The notes beneath the pieces were generated by a model. That model did no database searches, had not been told where the DNA came from, and saw nothing but the letters and a program-made list of their open reading frames with translations. Below, in pieces: positions 28,738 through 38,000 of a DNA stretch of 64,000 nt. The translations under genes were made by a program, and so were the position numbers. Positions within the stretch are counted from its first letter, which is position 1. Every line of letters starts with the position of its first letter. Source of the DNA: Dietzia sp. B32 (GTDB taxonomy: Bacteria; Actinomycetota; Actinomycetes; Mycobacteriales; Mycobacteriaceae); NCBI RefSeq assembly GCF_024732245.1, contig NZ_CP093845.1, forward strand, positions 2,852,001 to 2,916,000. The letters are read 5' to 3'.

Positions 28738-29417
28738 CCGCCCTCGATCCGCCCGGCGGCCTCGGGCCCGTCGTGCAGGAGTCGACTCCCGCGCTCATCG
28801 CGCGGACCCTCCGCCGTGCCATCTCCGACGGGACGTTCGCGCCGGGCACGCAGCTGGGGGAGGCGGCGCTCGCCCGGTCGCTCGGTGTGAGCCGCGGGCC
28901 GCTGCGCGAGGCCATGCAGCGGCTCACCCAGGAGGGGCTGCTGGTCTCGCACCGCAACCGCGGCCTGTTCGTCGCCGACCTCACGGCCGACGCGGTGCGG
29001 GACATGTACCTGCTGCGCACGACAGTCGAGACGGCGGCGCTGGACAGGGTCTTCGAGTCCGGGTGGGCCGCCGGGACCGCCGACGCGCTCGACGCCGCCG
29101 TCGACGCGATGGCCGCCCTCTACGACGAACCCCGCTCCGCGGCGATGGTCGCGGCGGACCTGGACTTCCACCACGCCCTCGTCGAATCGGCCCGCAGCCC
29201 CCGGCTCTCGCGCGTCCACGAGACCGTTCTGGTCGAGACGAGCATGTGCCTACACGCCATGCGGAGCACGTATTCGGACGCGGAGTCCAGACTCGCCGAA
29301 CACCGGGCGATCGCCGACGCGGTACGCGCCGTGGACCCCTCCCGGGCCCGGTCGCTGCTGGTCGACCACATGCGGGACGGGCACGCGCGGGTCCGGGCGG
29401 CCGGAGGTGACAGCTGA
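28734..29417 (+). CDS. GntR family regulator, FCD domain
   Basis: 227 residues: an N-terminal winged HTH (LGEAALARSLGVSRGPLREA) and a C-terminal helical FCD domain. The FCD metal/effector-site residues are in LDFHHALVESA, LAEHRAIADAV and LLVDHMRDGHARV. It probably represses the amidase-gntR operon and the aminotransferase operon through the GATTGTC-RACAATC sites, released by a carboxylate effector (inference). The GTG start overlaps the amidase stop; the longer open frame is an amidase shadow. Confidence 0.88.
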   Translation: MTALDPPGGLGPVVQESTPALIARTLRRAISDGTFAPGTQLGEAALARSLGVSRGPLREAMQRLTQEGLLVSHRNRGLFVADLTADAVRDMYLLRTTVETAALDRVFESGWAAGTADALDAAVDAMAALYDEPRSAAMVAADLDFHHALVESARSPRLSRVHETVLVETSMCLHAMRSTYSDAESRLAEHRAIADAVRAVDPSRARSLLVDHMRDGHARVRAAGGDS

Positions 29418-29425
29418 GCGCTCCA

Positions 29426-29501
29426 TAACGGGCCGGTCACGCTTTGGTCCGTTAGCCACCAGCCGGTGAGGACACGGTCCTACGGTGCAAAGACCGTTAA
29501 C
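29426..29501. repeat. three CCGTTA elements upstream of ehuB-like gene
   Basis: TAACGG at 29426-29431 faces CCGTTA at 29449-29454 (17 bases between), and a third, CCGTTAAC, lies at 29494-29501, 22 bases before the gene start. The first two form an inverted repeat. They may be binding sites for a regulator of the importer distinct from the GntR protein, since no GATTGT site is found here. Confidence 0.35.
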
Positions 29502-29522
29502 TTCGGCCCACGAGAGGCACCG

Positions 29523-30398
29523 ATGAGTACGAACATCTCACGACGTCAACTGTTCCGCGGCGCACTGGCACTGGGCGGGATGGTCGCGGTCGGCGGCTCC
29601 CTGACCGCCTGCTCCACCACCGAGCCCGGCGGGTCCGAGGCCGGCGGCGGAGGACTGCTCGAGCGGGCCAGGCAACAGGGCCTGCGCATCGCCATCGGCA
29701 ACGAACCCCCCTACACCGAACTCGCGGCGGACGGCACCGTCACCGGGTGTGAGCCGGACGTCCTGCGCGCGGTGTGCCAGCGGATGGGAATCGAGAAGGT
29801 CGAGGGCATCGTCTCGGGCTACGACGCGATGATCCCGGGCCTCAAGGCCAACCGCTGGGACGCCATCGCCGCCGGACTGTTCATGAAGCAGTCCCGCTGC
29901 CGCGAGGTCATCTACGCGTCCCCGGTCATCGTCTCCACGGAGTCGTTCGGCGTCCGCCCGGGCAATCCCAAGGACGTGACGACGATCGCCGACGTGAAGG
30001 ACCGCGATGACCTGCGGGTGGGCGTGGTCCCCGGCGGGTTCGAACAGGGGATCCTGGAGACCGCCGGTGTCGACCCGGCCCGGATCGTCAACGTCACCGA
30101 CGCCCGCGGCGGTGCGGACGCGCTGGCCGCCGACCGGATCGACGCCTTCCTGCTCCCCACCCTGTCGCTGCGGGAACTGGACGGAGTGGAGGTCACCGAC
30201 CCCATCGAGGACGCGCCCAGCACGGGCTCGTCGGCGGCCTTCCGGCCCGACGACCAGGACTTCCTCGACGCCTACAACGTCGAGCTCGAGGCATTCAAGG
30301 CCGAGCCGGAGTTCGCCGAGATCCTCGAGAAGTGGGGCTTCGATCCGACCGTCGTGGACGGGGTGACCACCGAGGAACTCTGCGCGGTCGACGGCTGA
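29523..30398 (+). CDS. ehuB: Ehu-like ABC transporter substrate-binding lipoprotein
   Basis: 291 residues of the family-3 (polar amino acid) binding proteins. It resembles EhuB, the ectoine/hydroxyectoine-binding protein of Sinorhizobium: IAIGNEPPYTELAADG, GYDAMIPGLKANRWDAI and AAGLFMKQSRCREVIYASP correspond to EhuB segments, and the C-terminus ends TTEELCAVDG. The signal is of Tat type (SRRQLFRGALAL) followed by a lipobox (LTAC). ATG 29523 follows GAGAGGCACCG. It is first of four transporter genes. Substrate assignment is by resemblance only; other cationic or zwitterionic amino acids are possible. Confidence 0.75.
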   Translation: MSTNISRRQLFRGALALGGMVAVGGSLTACSTTEPGGSEAGGGGLLERARQQGLRIAIGNEPPYTELAADGTVTGCEPDVLRAVCQRMGIEKVEGIVSGYDAMIPGLKANRWDAIAAGLFMKQSRCREVIYASPVIVSTESFGVRPGNPKDVTTIADVKDRDDLRVGVVPGGFEQGILETAGVDPARIVNVTDARGGADALAADRIDAFLLPTLSLRELDGVEVTDPIEDAPSTGSSAAFRPDDQDFLDAYNVELEAFKAEPEFAEILEKWGFDPTVVDGVTTEELCAVDG

Positions 30399-30407
30399 CC
30401 AGAACCG

Positions 30408-31103
30408 ATGGATGCCATAGCGGACTACCTCCCGCTGATCCGCCAGGGCTTCGTCACCACGGTCCAGGTGACGATCCTGGGCGCGGTGCTCGCGCTGGTC
30501 GTGGCCTTCGCCCTGGGATTGGCCCGGCTGTCCACCCATCGCTGGCTGCGCTGGCCGGCGGCGTGCATCGTGGAGTTCCTGCGCGGCACGTCGCTGGTCG
30601 TCCAGTTGTTCTGGCTGTTCTTCGCCCTACCGTTCTTCGGGCTCCAACTCACCGCCCTGTTCGCGGGGGTGCTGGCGTTGGGGCTGAACGAGGGGGCCTA
30701 CGCCTCGGAGGTCGTCCGCGGATCGATCGCGTCCCGGCCCAGGGGACAGACCGAGGCCGCCATCGCGCTCAACATGACACCGGCGATGCGGATGCGCCGG
30801 ATCCTCCTGCCGCAGTCGATCCCGGCGATGCTGCCGCCGATGGGCAACGTCATGGTCGACCTGCTCAAGAACAGTTCCCTGGTCTCGCTCGTCACCGTGG
30901 CGGACCTGACGTTCAACGCCGGGCTCATCCGGTCCTCCACCGGCGAGACCGCCCTCATCTACGGGATCATCCTCGTCCTGTACTTCCTGCTCTCGCTGGT
31001 GATCTCCGCGATCGTCGCGCTGCTCGAGCGGCGGTTCTCGCCGACCCGTGAACGACGGCCGCTGCTCACCGCCCTCACCGGCCGGATGCAGGGGGTGAGC
31101 TGA
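30408..31103 (+). CDS. ehuC: Ehu-like ABC transporter permease 1
   Basis: 231 residues, HisM/GlnP-type permease with five or six membrane segments. The family motif is in VEFLRGTSLVVQLFWLFFAL, and the ATPase-contact loop is in MRMRRILLPQSIPAMLPPMG. It is 9 bases after the binding protein gene and its stop overlaps the next start (TGATG). It pairs with the following permease as a heterodimer. Confidence 0.8.
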   Translation: MDAIADYLPLIRQGFVTTVQVTILGAVLALVVAFALGLARLSTHRWLRWPAACIVEFLRGTSLVVQLFWLFFALPFFGLQLTALFAGVLALGLNEGAYASEVVRGSIASRPRGQTEAAIALNMTPAMRMRRILLPQSIPAMLPPMGNVMVDLLKNSSLVSLVTVADLTFNAGLIRSSTGETALIYGIILVLYFLLSLVISAIVALLERRFSPTRERRPLLTALTGRMQGVS

Positions 31104-31759
31104 TGATCTGGGACAACGCCTTCGCGATCAGCATCCTCCCGGATCTGCTGCGCGGCCTCGTCACGACCGTGCAGATCACGGTCGCCGGCATGGCGATCGC
31201 CGCCGTCCTGGGCCTGGCCGTGGCCGTGTTCCGGTACCTGCGGATCCCGGTGCTCTCACAGATCCTCGGGTTCCTCGTCTACTTCGTCCGGGGCACGCCG
31301 CTGCTGGTGCAGGCGTTCTTCGTGTTCTACGTGCTCCCCGAGTACGGCATCGCCATGAGTGCCCTGGTCACCGGCATCATCGTGATCGGCGTGAACTACA
31401 GCGCCTACACGGCCGAGGTGTACCGGTCCGGCATCGAGGGCATCCCGGTGGGCCAGTGGGAGGCCTCGACCGCGCTCAACCTGCCCCGTGGCCGCACGTG
31501 GATCCGGATCGTGCTGCCCCAGGCCGTGCGCCGGGTCGTGCCGTTGCTCGGCAACTACCTCATCCAGATGTTCAAGGACTCGGCGATCCTGTCCGCGATC
31601 ACCGTCTACGAGTTGATGTCTGTGGCCAAGGCGATCGGCCAGTCCGAGTTCCGCTACATCGAGCCCTTCACCATCGCGGCACTGCTGTTCCTCATCGTCA
31701 GCGTCCCGTGCACCCTCGTTCTGCGTCGATTGGAGACCCGCTATGGCACCGTCCACTGA
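31103..31759 (+). CDS. ehuD: Ehu-like ABC transporter permease 2
   Basis: 218 residues, second HisM-type permease. Segments VYFVRGTPLLVQAFFVFYVL and RIVLPQAVRRVVPLLGNYL show the family motifs. It starts one base inside the stop of the first permease and its last 17 bases overlap the ATPase gene. Such tight packing supports a single transcript for all four transporter genes. Confidence 0.8.
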   Translation: MIWDNAFAISILPDLLRGLVTTVQITVAGMAIAAVLGLAVAVFRYLRIPVLSQILGFLVYFVRGTPLLVQAFFVFYVLPEYGIAMSALVTGIIVIGVNYSAYTAEVYRSGIEGIPVGQWEASTALNLPRGRTWIRIVLPQAVRRVVPLLGNYLIQMFKDSAILSAITVYELMSVAKAIGQSEFRYIEPFTIAALLFLIVSVPCTLVLRRLETRYGTVH

Positions 31760-32540
31760 GCTCGGAACGCCCGGGGAACCGATGGTCCGTTTCGAGAGGG
31801 TGAGCAAGAACTGGGGCGACAACCACGTCCTGCGAGAGCTCGACTTCTCCGTGAACAAGGGGGACAAGATCTCGATCATCGGCCCGTCGGGTTCAGGCAA
31901 GACCACCATCCTGCGCGTGCTGATGACCCTCGAGCACCCGACCTCCGGCCGCGTGCTGGTCGAGGGGGACGAGTTGTGGAACACGGACGACGCCCGCAAG
32001 CGTCCTCGTGAGACCAGGCGGATGCGGCAGATCCGCAGTCGGATCGGCATGGTCTTCCAGCAGTTCAACCTGTTCCCGCACATGACCGCGCTGGAGAACG
32101 TCATGGAGGCCCCCGTGCACGTCCTGGGGAAGGACAAGGGGACCGCCAGGCGGGAGGCGGAGGAACTGCTCGGGCTGGTGGGCCTGGCCGAGCACTCGTT
32201 CAAGAAGCCACCCCAGCTCTCCGGCGGCCAGCAGCAGCGCGTCGCGATCGCCCGGGCGATGGCGACCAAGCCGGACATCATGCTGTTCGACGAGCCCACC
32301 TCGGCCCTCGACCCGGAACTGGTCGGGGAGGTGCTCAAGGTCATCAGGGATCTGGCGAACGACTCCTCCATGACCATGCTCATGGTGACCCACGAGATGA
32401 ACTTCGCCCGCGAGATCTCCGATCTGGTCGTGATGTTCGACCAGGGGGTCGCGGTGGAGGTGGCGCCGCCCGACCGGCTCTTCGACGCCCCGGAGAACGA
32501 GCGGACGAAGCGTTTCCTCGGCGCGGTGCTCGGCTACTGA
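31743..32540 (+). CDS. ehuA: Ehu-like ABC transporter ATPase
   Basis: 265 residues. Walker A is GPSGSGKTTILRVLMTLE, the signature is LSGGQQQRVAIARAMATKP and Walker B is IMLFDEPTSALDPELV. The insert WNTDDARKRPRETRRMRQIR between Walker A and the Q-loop is typical of EhuA-type ATPases and longer than in GlnQ. It converges on the response-regulator gene with 4 bases between. Confidence 0.8.
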   Translation: MAPSTELGTPGEPMVRFERVSKNWGDNHVLRELDFSVNKGDKISIIGPSGSGKTTILRVLMTLEHPTSGRVLVEGDELWNTDDARKRPRETRRMRQIRSRIGMVFQQFNLFPHMTALENVMEAPVHVLGKDKGTARREAEELLGLVGLAEHSFKKPPQLSGGQQQRVAIARAMATKPDIMLFDEPTSALDPELVGEVLKVIRDLANDSSMTMLMVTHEMNFAREISDLVVMFDQGVAVEVAPPDRLFDAPENERTKRFLGAVLGY

Positions 32541-32544
32541 CCGG

Positions 32545-33162
32545 TCAGCGGATGGGCTCCAGGCCGTTCGTCAGGGCCCACGCCACGGCCTGCGCCCGTG
32601 TCGTCACGCCGATCTTGCGATACGCGTCGCGGATGTAGGACTTCACGGTGTTGATCGACAGGTAGCAGGCCAGGGCGATCTCCTCGTTGGACCGGCCGTG
32701 CGAGATCAGCGCGAGCATCTCCGCCTCCCGCGGGGACAGGCCGGCGTCGCCGGCAGGCCACGGGGAAGCGGGCCCGGAGTCCCCGTCGCCACCGATCACG
32801 GTGACGCACTCACCGGCCGCGATCCGCTCGATCCCGGTGACGAACGCGTCCCCGACCAGAGACTTGGAGAGGAATCCCCGGGCCCCGGCCGCCAACGCCT
32901 CGTCGACGGCCCGTGGATCGGTGATGAACGAGTAGACCGCCACCGCGCCGATCTGGGGGTCACGGGTCAACTCGGCGCACCGCTCCTTCCACCCGGGTCC
33001 GGAACCGAAGGTGTCGAACAGGGCGACGTCGACCGGCGTGGCCGCGTTGACGGCATCGGGACTCGGCACGACGAGCACCCGGTCGGCGTAGGGGCCCAGA
33101 AGGGCCTCCACGCCGGCGACGACCAGCGAGTAGTCGTTGACGACCGAGACACGGACCTGCAT
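32545..33162 (-). CDS. LuxR/NarL-type response regulator, orphan
   Basis: 205 residues. The receiver domain is complete at key positions: Asp10, phosphoacceptor Asp50 (VALFDTFGSG) and Lys100 (FLSKSLVG). It is followed by a LuxR-type HTH (about 140-200; LSPREAEMLALISHGRSNEE, INTVKSYIRDAYRKIGVTT). No sensor kinase is encoded nearby, so the input is unknown. ATG 33162 is preceded at 6 bases by TAAGGT. It is divergent from the WhiB gene and lies inside the catabolic island. Confidence 0.88.
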   Translation of the reverse strand: MQVRVSVVNDYSLVVAGVEALLGPYADRVLVVPSPDAVNAATPVDVALFDTFGSGPGWKERCAELTRDPQIGAVAVYSFITDPRAVDEALAAGARGFLSKSLVGDAFVTGIERIAAGECVTVIGGDGDSGPASPWPAGDAGLSPREAEMLALISHGRSNEEIALACYLSINTVKSYIRDAYRKIGVTTRAQAVAWALTNGLEPIR

Positions 33163-33168
33163 GAGAAA

Positions 33169-33174
33169 ACCTTA
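33169..33174 (-). promoter_or_regulatory. -10 hexamer of the LuxR-type gene, leaderless type
   Basis: TAAGGT on the minus strand, 6 bases before ATG 33162. Confidence 0.45.
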
Positions 33175-33190
33175 GCAACAGAACCCATCC

Positions 33191-33227
33191 CACCCCGGGG
33201 GGTGTGCCGAATCACTCCCGGATTGTC
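33191..33227. promoter_or_regulatory. WhiB upstream region: inverted repeat and operator half-site
   Basis: CACCCC-GG-GGGGTG (33191-33204) is an inverted repeat between the divergent LuxR-type and WhiB genes. GGATTGTC (33220-33227) is exactly half of the island's palindrome (GGATTGTCGACAATCC), 28 bases before the WhiB start. A half-site alone is weak evidence of regulation. Confidence 0.25.
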
Positions 33228-33255
33228 AGAAGCTGGAACGGACGGTGGGGGGAAG

Positions 33256-33531
33256 ATGCGACACAGCGTGATGACCAAGACCGACGAGCACTGGGCATGG
33301 GCCGACTCCGGGATGTGCCGAGAGATTCCTGACCTGTTCTACAACTCGGAGGACGAGGCCAAGTCGACGCGGCGCCGCAAGGAGGCCGCCGCCAAGGAAC
33401 TCTGCGGGAAGTGCCCCGTGATCGACGCCTGCCTCCGGCACGCCATGGCCCAGCGCGAGCTGTACGGCGTGTGGGGTGGCCTGACCGAGGCCGAGCGGCA
33501 CCGCCGCGCCGGCCGCGTCCGCACCGGCTAG
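33256..33531 (+). CDS. WhiB family iron-sulfur transcription factor
   Basis: 91 residues. The four [4Fe-4S] ligands are Cys21, Cys50, Cys53 and Cys59 (DSGMCRE, ELCGKCPVIDACLRH), followed by the GVWGG turn (71-75) and a basic C-terminal helix (RHRRAGRVR). WhiB proteins bind sigma factor and DNA and respond to redox or NO. I cannot assign it to a numbered WhiB class. ATG 33256 follows GGGGGGAAG; ATG 33271 is a possible later start. It converges on the dehydrogenase gene 16 bases away. Confidence 0.9.
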   Translation: MRHSVMTKTDEHWAWADSGMCREIPDLFYNSEDEAKSTRRRKEAAAKELCGKCPVIDACLRHAMAQRELYGVWGGLTEAERHRRAGRVRTG

Positions 33532-33547
33532 ACCTCACCGCCCGGTC

Positions 33548-35011
33548 TCAGCGCACGGGGATCGCGACCAGCTTGGTCTCGACGAACTCCTCGATCCCGC
33601 TGAGCCCGCCCTCGCGTCCCAGCCCGGACTGTTTGATGCCACCGAACGGGGCGGCGGGGTTGGACACGATCCCGGTGTTGATCCCCACCATCCCGGCCTG
33701 CAGCCGTTCGGACATGGTCATCGCGCGGTCGAGGTTCTCGGTCATCACGTAGGAGACCAGCCCGAACTCGGTGTCGTTGGCCATCTCCACCGCCTCGTCG
33801 TCGGAGTCGAAGGGGATCAGGGCGGCCACGGGGCCGAAGATCTCGGTCGACATCAACTCGGCGTCCGGGGTGACGCCGGTGAGCACGGTGGGCGGGTAGA
33901 AGTAGCCTGGTCCGTCGACCCGAGAGCCCCCGACCAGCACCTCGGCGCCGCGCTCCACGGCGTCGTCGACCAGGCCGACGACCTTGTCGACGGCCTTCTC
34001 CTCGACCAGCGGCCCCACGTCGGTGCCCTCGACGGCGCCGTCGCCCACGGTGAGGGCGGACATCCTCTCCGTCAAGCGCCGACCGAACTCGTCCAGCACC
34101 GAGCGGTGCACGAGGATCCGGTTGGCCGACGTGCAGGCCTCGCCCATGTTGCGCATCTTTGCGGCCATGGCAGCGGCGACCGCGGTGTCCATGTCCGCGT
34201 CGGAGCACACGATGAACGGTGCGTTCCCCCCGAGCTCCATGGAGGTGCGCAGCACACCACGCGCGCACTGCTCGAGGAGTGTGCGGCCGACCTCGGTGGA
34301 TCCGGTGAAGGAGAGTTTGCGGGCGATCCCGGAGTCGATCCACGGTTCCACCACCCCGCCAGCGTCGGTCGTGCAGACCACGTTGAGCACGCCGTCCGGC
34401 AGGCCGGCCTCGCGCAGGAGGTCCACCACGTACAGCGAGGTCAGCGGCGTGAGATTGGCGGGCTTGAACACCATCGTGCAGCCGGCGGCGATGGCGGGTC
34501 CAATCTTGCGGGTGGCCATGGCCAGTGGGAAGTTCCACGGGGTGATGAGGATGCAGGGCCCGACCGGCTCGTGGGTGACCATGAGGCGGGTCTTGCCGTC
34601 GGGTGAGCGGCGGGCGTCACCGCGGATGCGGCAGGCCTCCTCGGAGAACCAGCGGAAGAACTCGGCACCGTAGGTCACCTCGCCGCGCGCCTCGGCCAGC
34701 GGCTTGCCCATCTCCGTGGTCATGAGCAGCGCCACCTCGTCGGCGCGCTCGACGATCAGCTCGTAGGCCCTGCGCAGGATCTCGGCCCGCTCGCGGGCGG
34801 GGACGGCCGCCCACGACGACTGCGTGCGGCCCGCGGCCTCGATCGCCGCGGTGGCCTCCATGGCCCCGCCGTCGGCGAGGGTCGCGATCACCTCACCGGT
34901 GGCGGGGTTGACCACGTCGAAGGTGGCGCCGGAGGCGGCGTCGCGCCAGGCCCCGTCGACGTGGACGCCGGTGCCGAGGGAGTCGATGATGTCGGCTGCG
35001 GAGCGGGTCAT
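33548..35011 (-). CDS. gabD: NAD(P)-dependent succinate-semialdehyde-type dehydrogenase
   Basis: 487 residues of the aldehyde dehydrogenase superfamily. Motifs are ITPWNFPLAMATRKIGPAI, LSFTGSTEVGRTLLEQ, catalytic Glu in MELGGNAPFIV and catalytic Cys in MGEACTSANRI (near 290). It is closest in style to GabD (succinate semialdehyde to succinate). The same subfamily includes DoeC, which oxidises aspartate semialdehyde in ectoine breakdown, so the substrate here is open. The ATG overlaps the stop of the FAD/Fe-S gene (ATGA) with AGGAGG upstream. It is third and last in the aminotransferase operon. Confidence 0.9.
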   Translation of the reverse strand: MTRSAADIIDSLGTGVHVDGAWRDAASGATFDVVNPATGEVIATLADGGAMEATAAIEAAGRTQSSWAAVPARERAEILRRAYELIVERADEVALLMTTEMGKPLAEARGEVTYGAEFFRWFSEEACRIRGDARRSPDGKTRLMVTHEPVGPCILITPWNFPLAMATRKIGPAIAAGCTMVFKPANLTPLTSLYVVDLLREAGLPDGVLNVVCTTDAGGVVEPWIDSGIARKLSFTGSTEVGRTLLEQCARGVLRTSMELGGNAPFIVCSDADMDTAVAAAMAAKMRNMGEACTSANRILVHRSVLDEFGRRLTERMSALTVGDGAVEGTDVGPLVEEKAVDKVVGLVDDAVERGAEVLVGGSRVDGPGYFYPPTVLTGVTPDAELMSTEIFGPVAALIPFDSDDEAVEMANDTEFGLVSYVMTENLDRAMTMSERLQAGMVGINTGIVSNPAAPFGGIKQSGLGREGGLSGIEEFVETKLVAIPVR

Positions 35012-38000
35012 GTTGGCCTCCTGGTGGGACGGGGGTCGGGGTCGAGCAGTTCGAACAGGTGGTGGCCGGTGCGGCCGGGTCCGGTGGTGGGGTCGACGGC
35101 GCCGAGGTGATCGACCTGGGTGGCGCACGAGAAGCCGTCGGTGAGGACGGGGGCGTCGGTGTCGGCGCGCAGGGCGGGCGCGAGCGCGAGTTCGGCCACG
35201 GCCGCGGTGACGGACTCGTGGCCCGCGGTGAATCCGAAGTCGCCGGCCACGCCGCAGCAGCCGGTCGCCTCGCGGACCGATCCCACGCCGAGCGCGGTGA
35301 GCGTCGCGCGTTGGACGCGGTTGCCGAAGGTCGCGTACTCGTGGCAGTGGGTCTGCACGGTGACGCGGTCCGGGGGCGCTCCACCGGACCACGCCGGCGC
35401 GCGGCCCTCGGCGGCGAGCCGGCCCAGGTGGTCGGCCGCGGACCTGACGCGGGCGGCGACGCGGCGGGCGGCGTCCGCGTCGGGGGTGTCGGCGAGCAGG
35501 CGGGGGAGGTCCTCGCGGAGGGTGGCGGCGCAGGAGGGTTCGACGACGACAACGGGGACCTCCTGCCCACCCGGCCCGCGGATCGCGTCGAGGCGGCGCG
35601 CGGTCGAGGTCATGGTGCGGCGCGCGGCGTCGAGTCGGCCGGTCGTGACATGGGTCAACCCGCAGCACTGGTCGGCCGTGCAGGCCACGGAGGTGTGCGC
35701 GCCGCCCAGGACGCGGGCGGCGGCGCCGGCGACCGCGGGGCGCAGGCCGCGGGTGAACGAATCGAGGAACAGCACGACGTCCGCGGAGGTGCGCCCCGGT
35801 CCGCGCACGGTCCACACGCTGTCCGGGACCCTGGCGAGCTCCTCCCGCAGCTGTCGTGCGGACGCGAAGCGCGGCAGGGTGCGGTCGGTGCTCAGCCCGC
35901 CCAGCCGCGCCGCGGTCCGACCGGCGCGGGTGCCCAGCAGCGCGTTGATCGGCCCGGCCGCGCGGACGGTCCCACGCAGCCACAGCGGCAGCAGGCCGAG
36001 GGAGTAGTGCGCCATCGGCCGCGGTCGACGCCGGTAGCGACTGTGCAGTGCCTCGGATTTGAAGGTGGCCATGTCGACACCGGTGGGGCAGTCCGAGGAA
36101 CACGCCTTGCACGCCAGGCACAGCTCGAGTGACTCCTCCACGGCCGGGGCGTCGATCGGCAGGGTCCCGCGGACCACCTCCTGCAGGACGCGGGACCGGC
36201 CGCGGGTGGAGTCCTTCTCGTCCCCGGTGGCGCGGAAGGACGGGCACATCACACCGCCGGAGGTGGTGCGGCAGCGGCCGACGCCGATGCAGGCCTGCAC
36301 CGGGTGTGCGCCGTCGGGGGAGACGGCGGTGCCGAGGAGGTCGCGGCCGCGGTGGCCGGGCCCGGTGGGGGAGATGTCCGCGAGTGCGAGGTCGGCGTCG
36401 AACGGACGGGTGCCGGTGAGCCCGCCGGGTGCGAGCAGCCCCGCGGGGTCCCAGATGCGGGCGAAGCGGTCGAAGGCGCCGATCATCTCGGGCGAGTACA
36501 TCACCGGCAACAGCTCGGAGCGTGCGCGGCCGTCGCCGTGCTCGCCGGACAGCGATCCGCCGTGCCGCACGACGAGGTGGGCGGCGTCGGTGCAGAACGC
36601 CCGCATGACGGCCCGGCCGGCGTCCGAGCGCAGGTCGAAGCTGATGCGGATGTGCATACAGCCCGCGCCGAAGTGCCCGTACATGACGCCCGTGAGCTGG
36701 TGCCGGGCCAGCAGGTCGCGGAACTCGGCCAGGTAGTCGGCCAACCGATCGGGCGGTACCGCCGAGTCCTCCCACCCGGGCCAGGACTCTGTGGTGACGC
36801 CGGTGACGGGGTCGGTCAGCCGCGAGCTCAGCCCGGCGCCGTCCTCGCGCACCCGCCACAGGTCGGCGCGGGCCACCGGATCGGTCACGACGAGCACCTC
36901 GAGGGCGTGGCCGTCCCGTGTCAGCTCCTCGGCCAGTTCGGCCACCCGGGCGTCGAGCCCACGACCGCCGGCGCCGGCCTCATCGTCGTCGTCGCTCCCG
37001 TCGTCGTCGAGTTCCACGAACAGCCACGCGTGTCCGCGCGGCAGCTCGGCGACCGAGTCCGCGCCGCGGCGCTGCCGCATGGTCTCCACGATGACCTCGT
37101 CGATGCCCTCTACGGCCGTAGGGCGGTAGCGCAGGATCGCGGGGACGTCCCGCGCGGCGTCCACCACATCGGCGTATCCGACCACTGCCAGGCCGGTGCG
37201 CACGGAGCGGGGGGCGGCCCGCATCGTGGCCGCGGTGACGACGGCGCACGTGCCCTCGGAGCCGACGAGCGCGCGGGCCACGTCGAGCCCCTCCTCGGGG
37301 AGTAGATGTCGCAGGTGGTAGCCGGACACCTGGCGGGGGATGCGTCCGAGTTCGGTGCGGATCGCCGCGAGGTGGTCGGCGGCCAGGTCCCGCAGGTGCG
37401 TGGTGAGGTGCTCGGCGCGGGCGGTGGCGGCCGGGTCGGCCGGATCGGTGGCCTCGACGCCGGTGCGCGTGGCGGTGAGGCGCAGACCGTCGGCGGTGAC
37501 GATCCGCAGTGCCTCGACGTGGTCGGCGGTCCGGCCGTGGCGCACCGAGTGATTGCCGCAGGCGTCGTTGCCGATCGCGCCGCCCAGGCAGGCCCGGGAC
37601 TGGCTCGACGGGTCCGGTGCGAAGGTCAGGCGGTCGCCGGTCGCGGTGTGGACGGCGGCGCGCAGGGCCGTGAGCACGATCCCGGCCTCGGCGGTGACGG
37701 TCCCCGCGGCCTCGTCCACGGCGAGCACCCGGGTCATGTGCCGGGACAGGTCGAGCACCAGCCCGGACCCGATCGCGTTGCCGGCCATCGACGTGCCGCC
37801 GCCGCGGGCGGTCGCGGGCACCCCGAGCCGGTGACACACGGCCAGGGCAGCGGCGACCTCGGCCTCCGACCGCGGGAACAGCACGGCGGCCGGCTCGACG
37901 CGGTAGTTGGAGGCGTCGTAGGAGTACTCCGCGATGCGACGGGCGTCGGCCTCGGGCGCCAGGCCCGCGTCCCGGAGTGCCCCCACCAGCGCCTCGGCTG

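Noticed and set aside
33548-36859. Apparent 1103-residue protein joining part of the FAD/Fe-S gene and the gabD-type gene
   Set aside because: The upstream half is an out-of-frame, Arg-rich reading. The gabD-type start at 35011 has AGGAGG and overlaps the previous stop.
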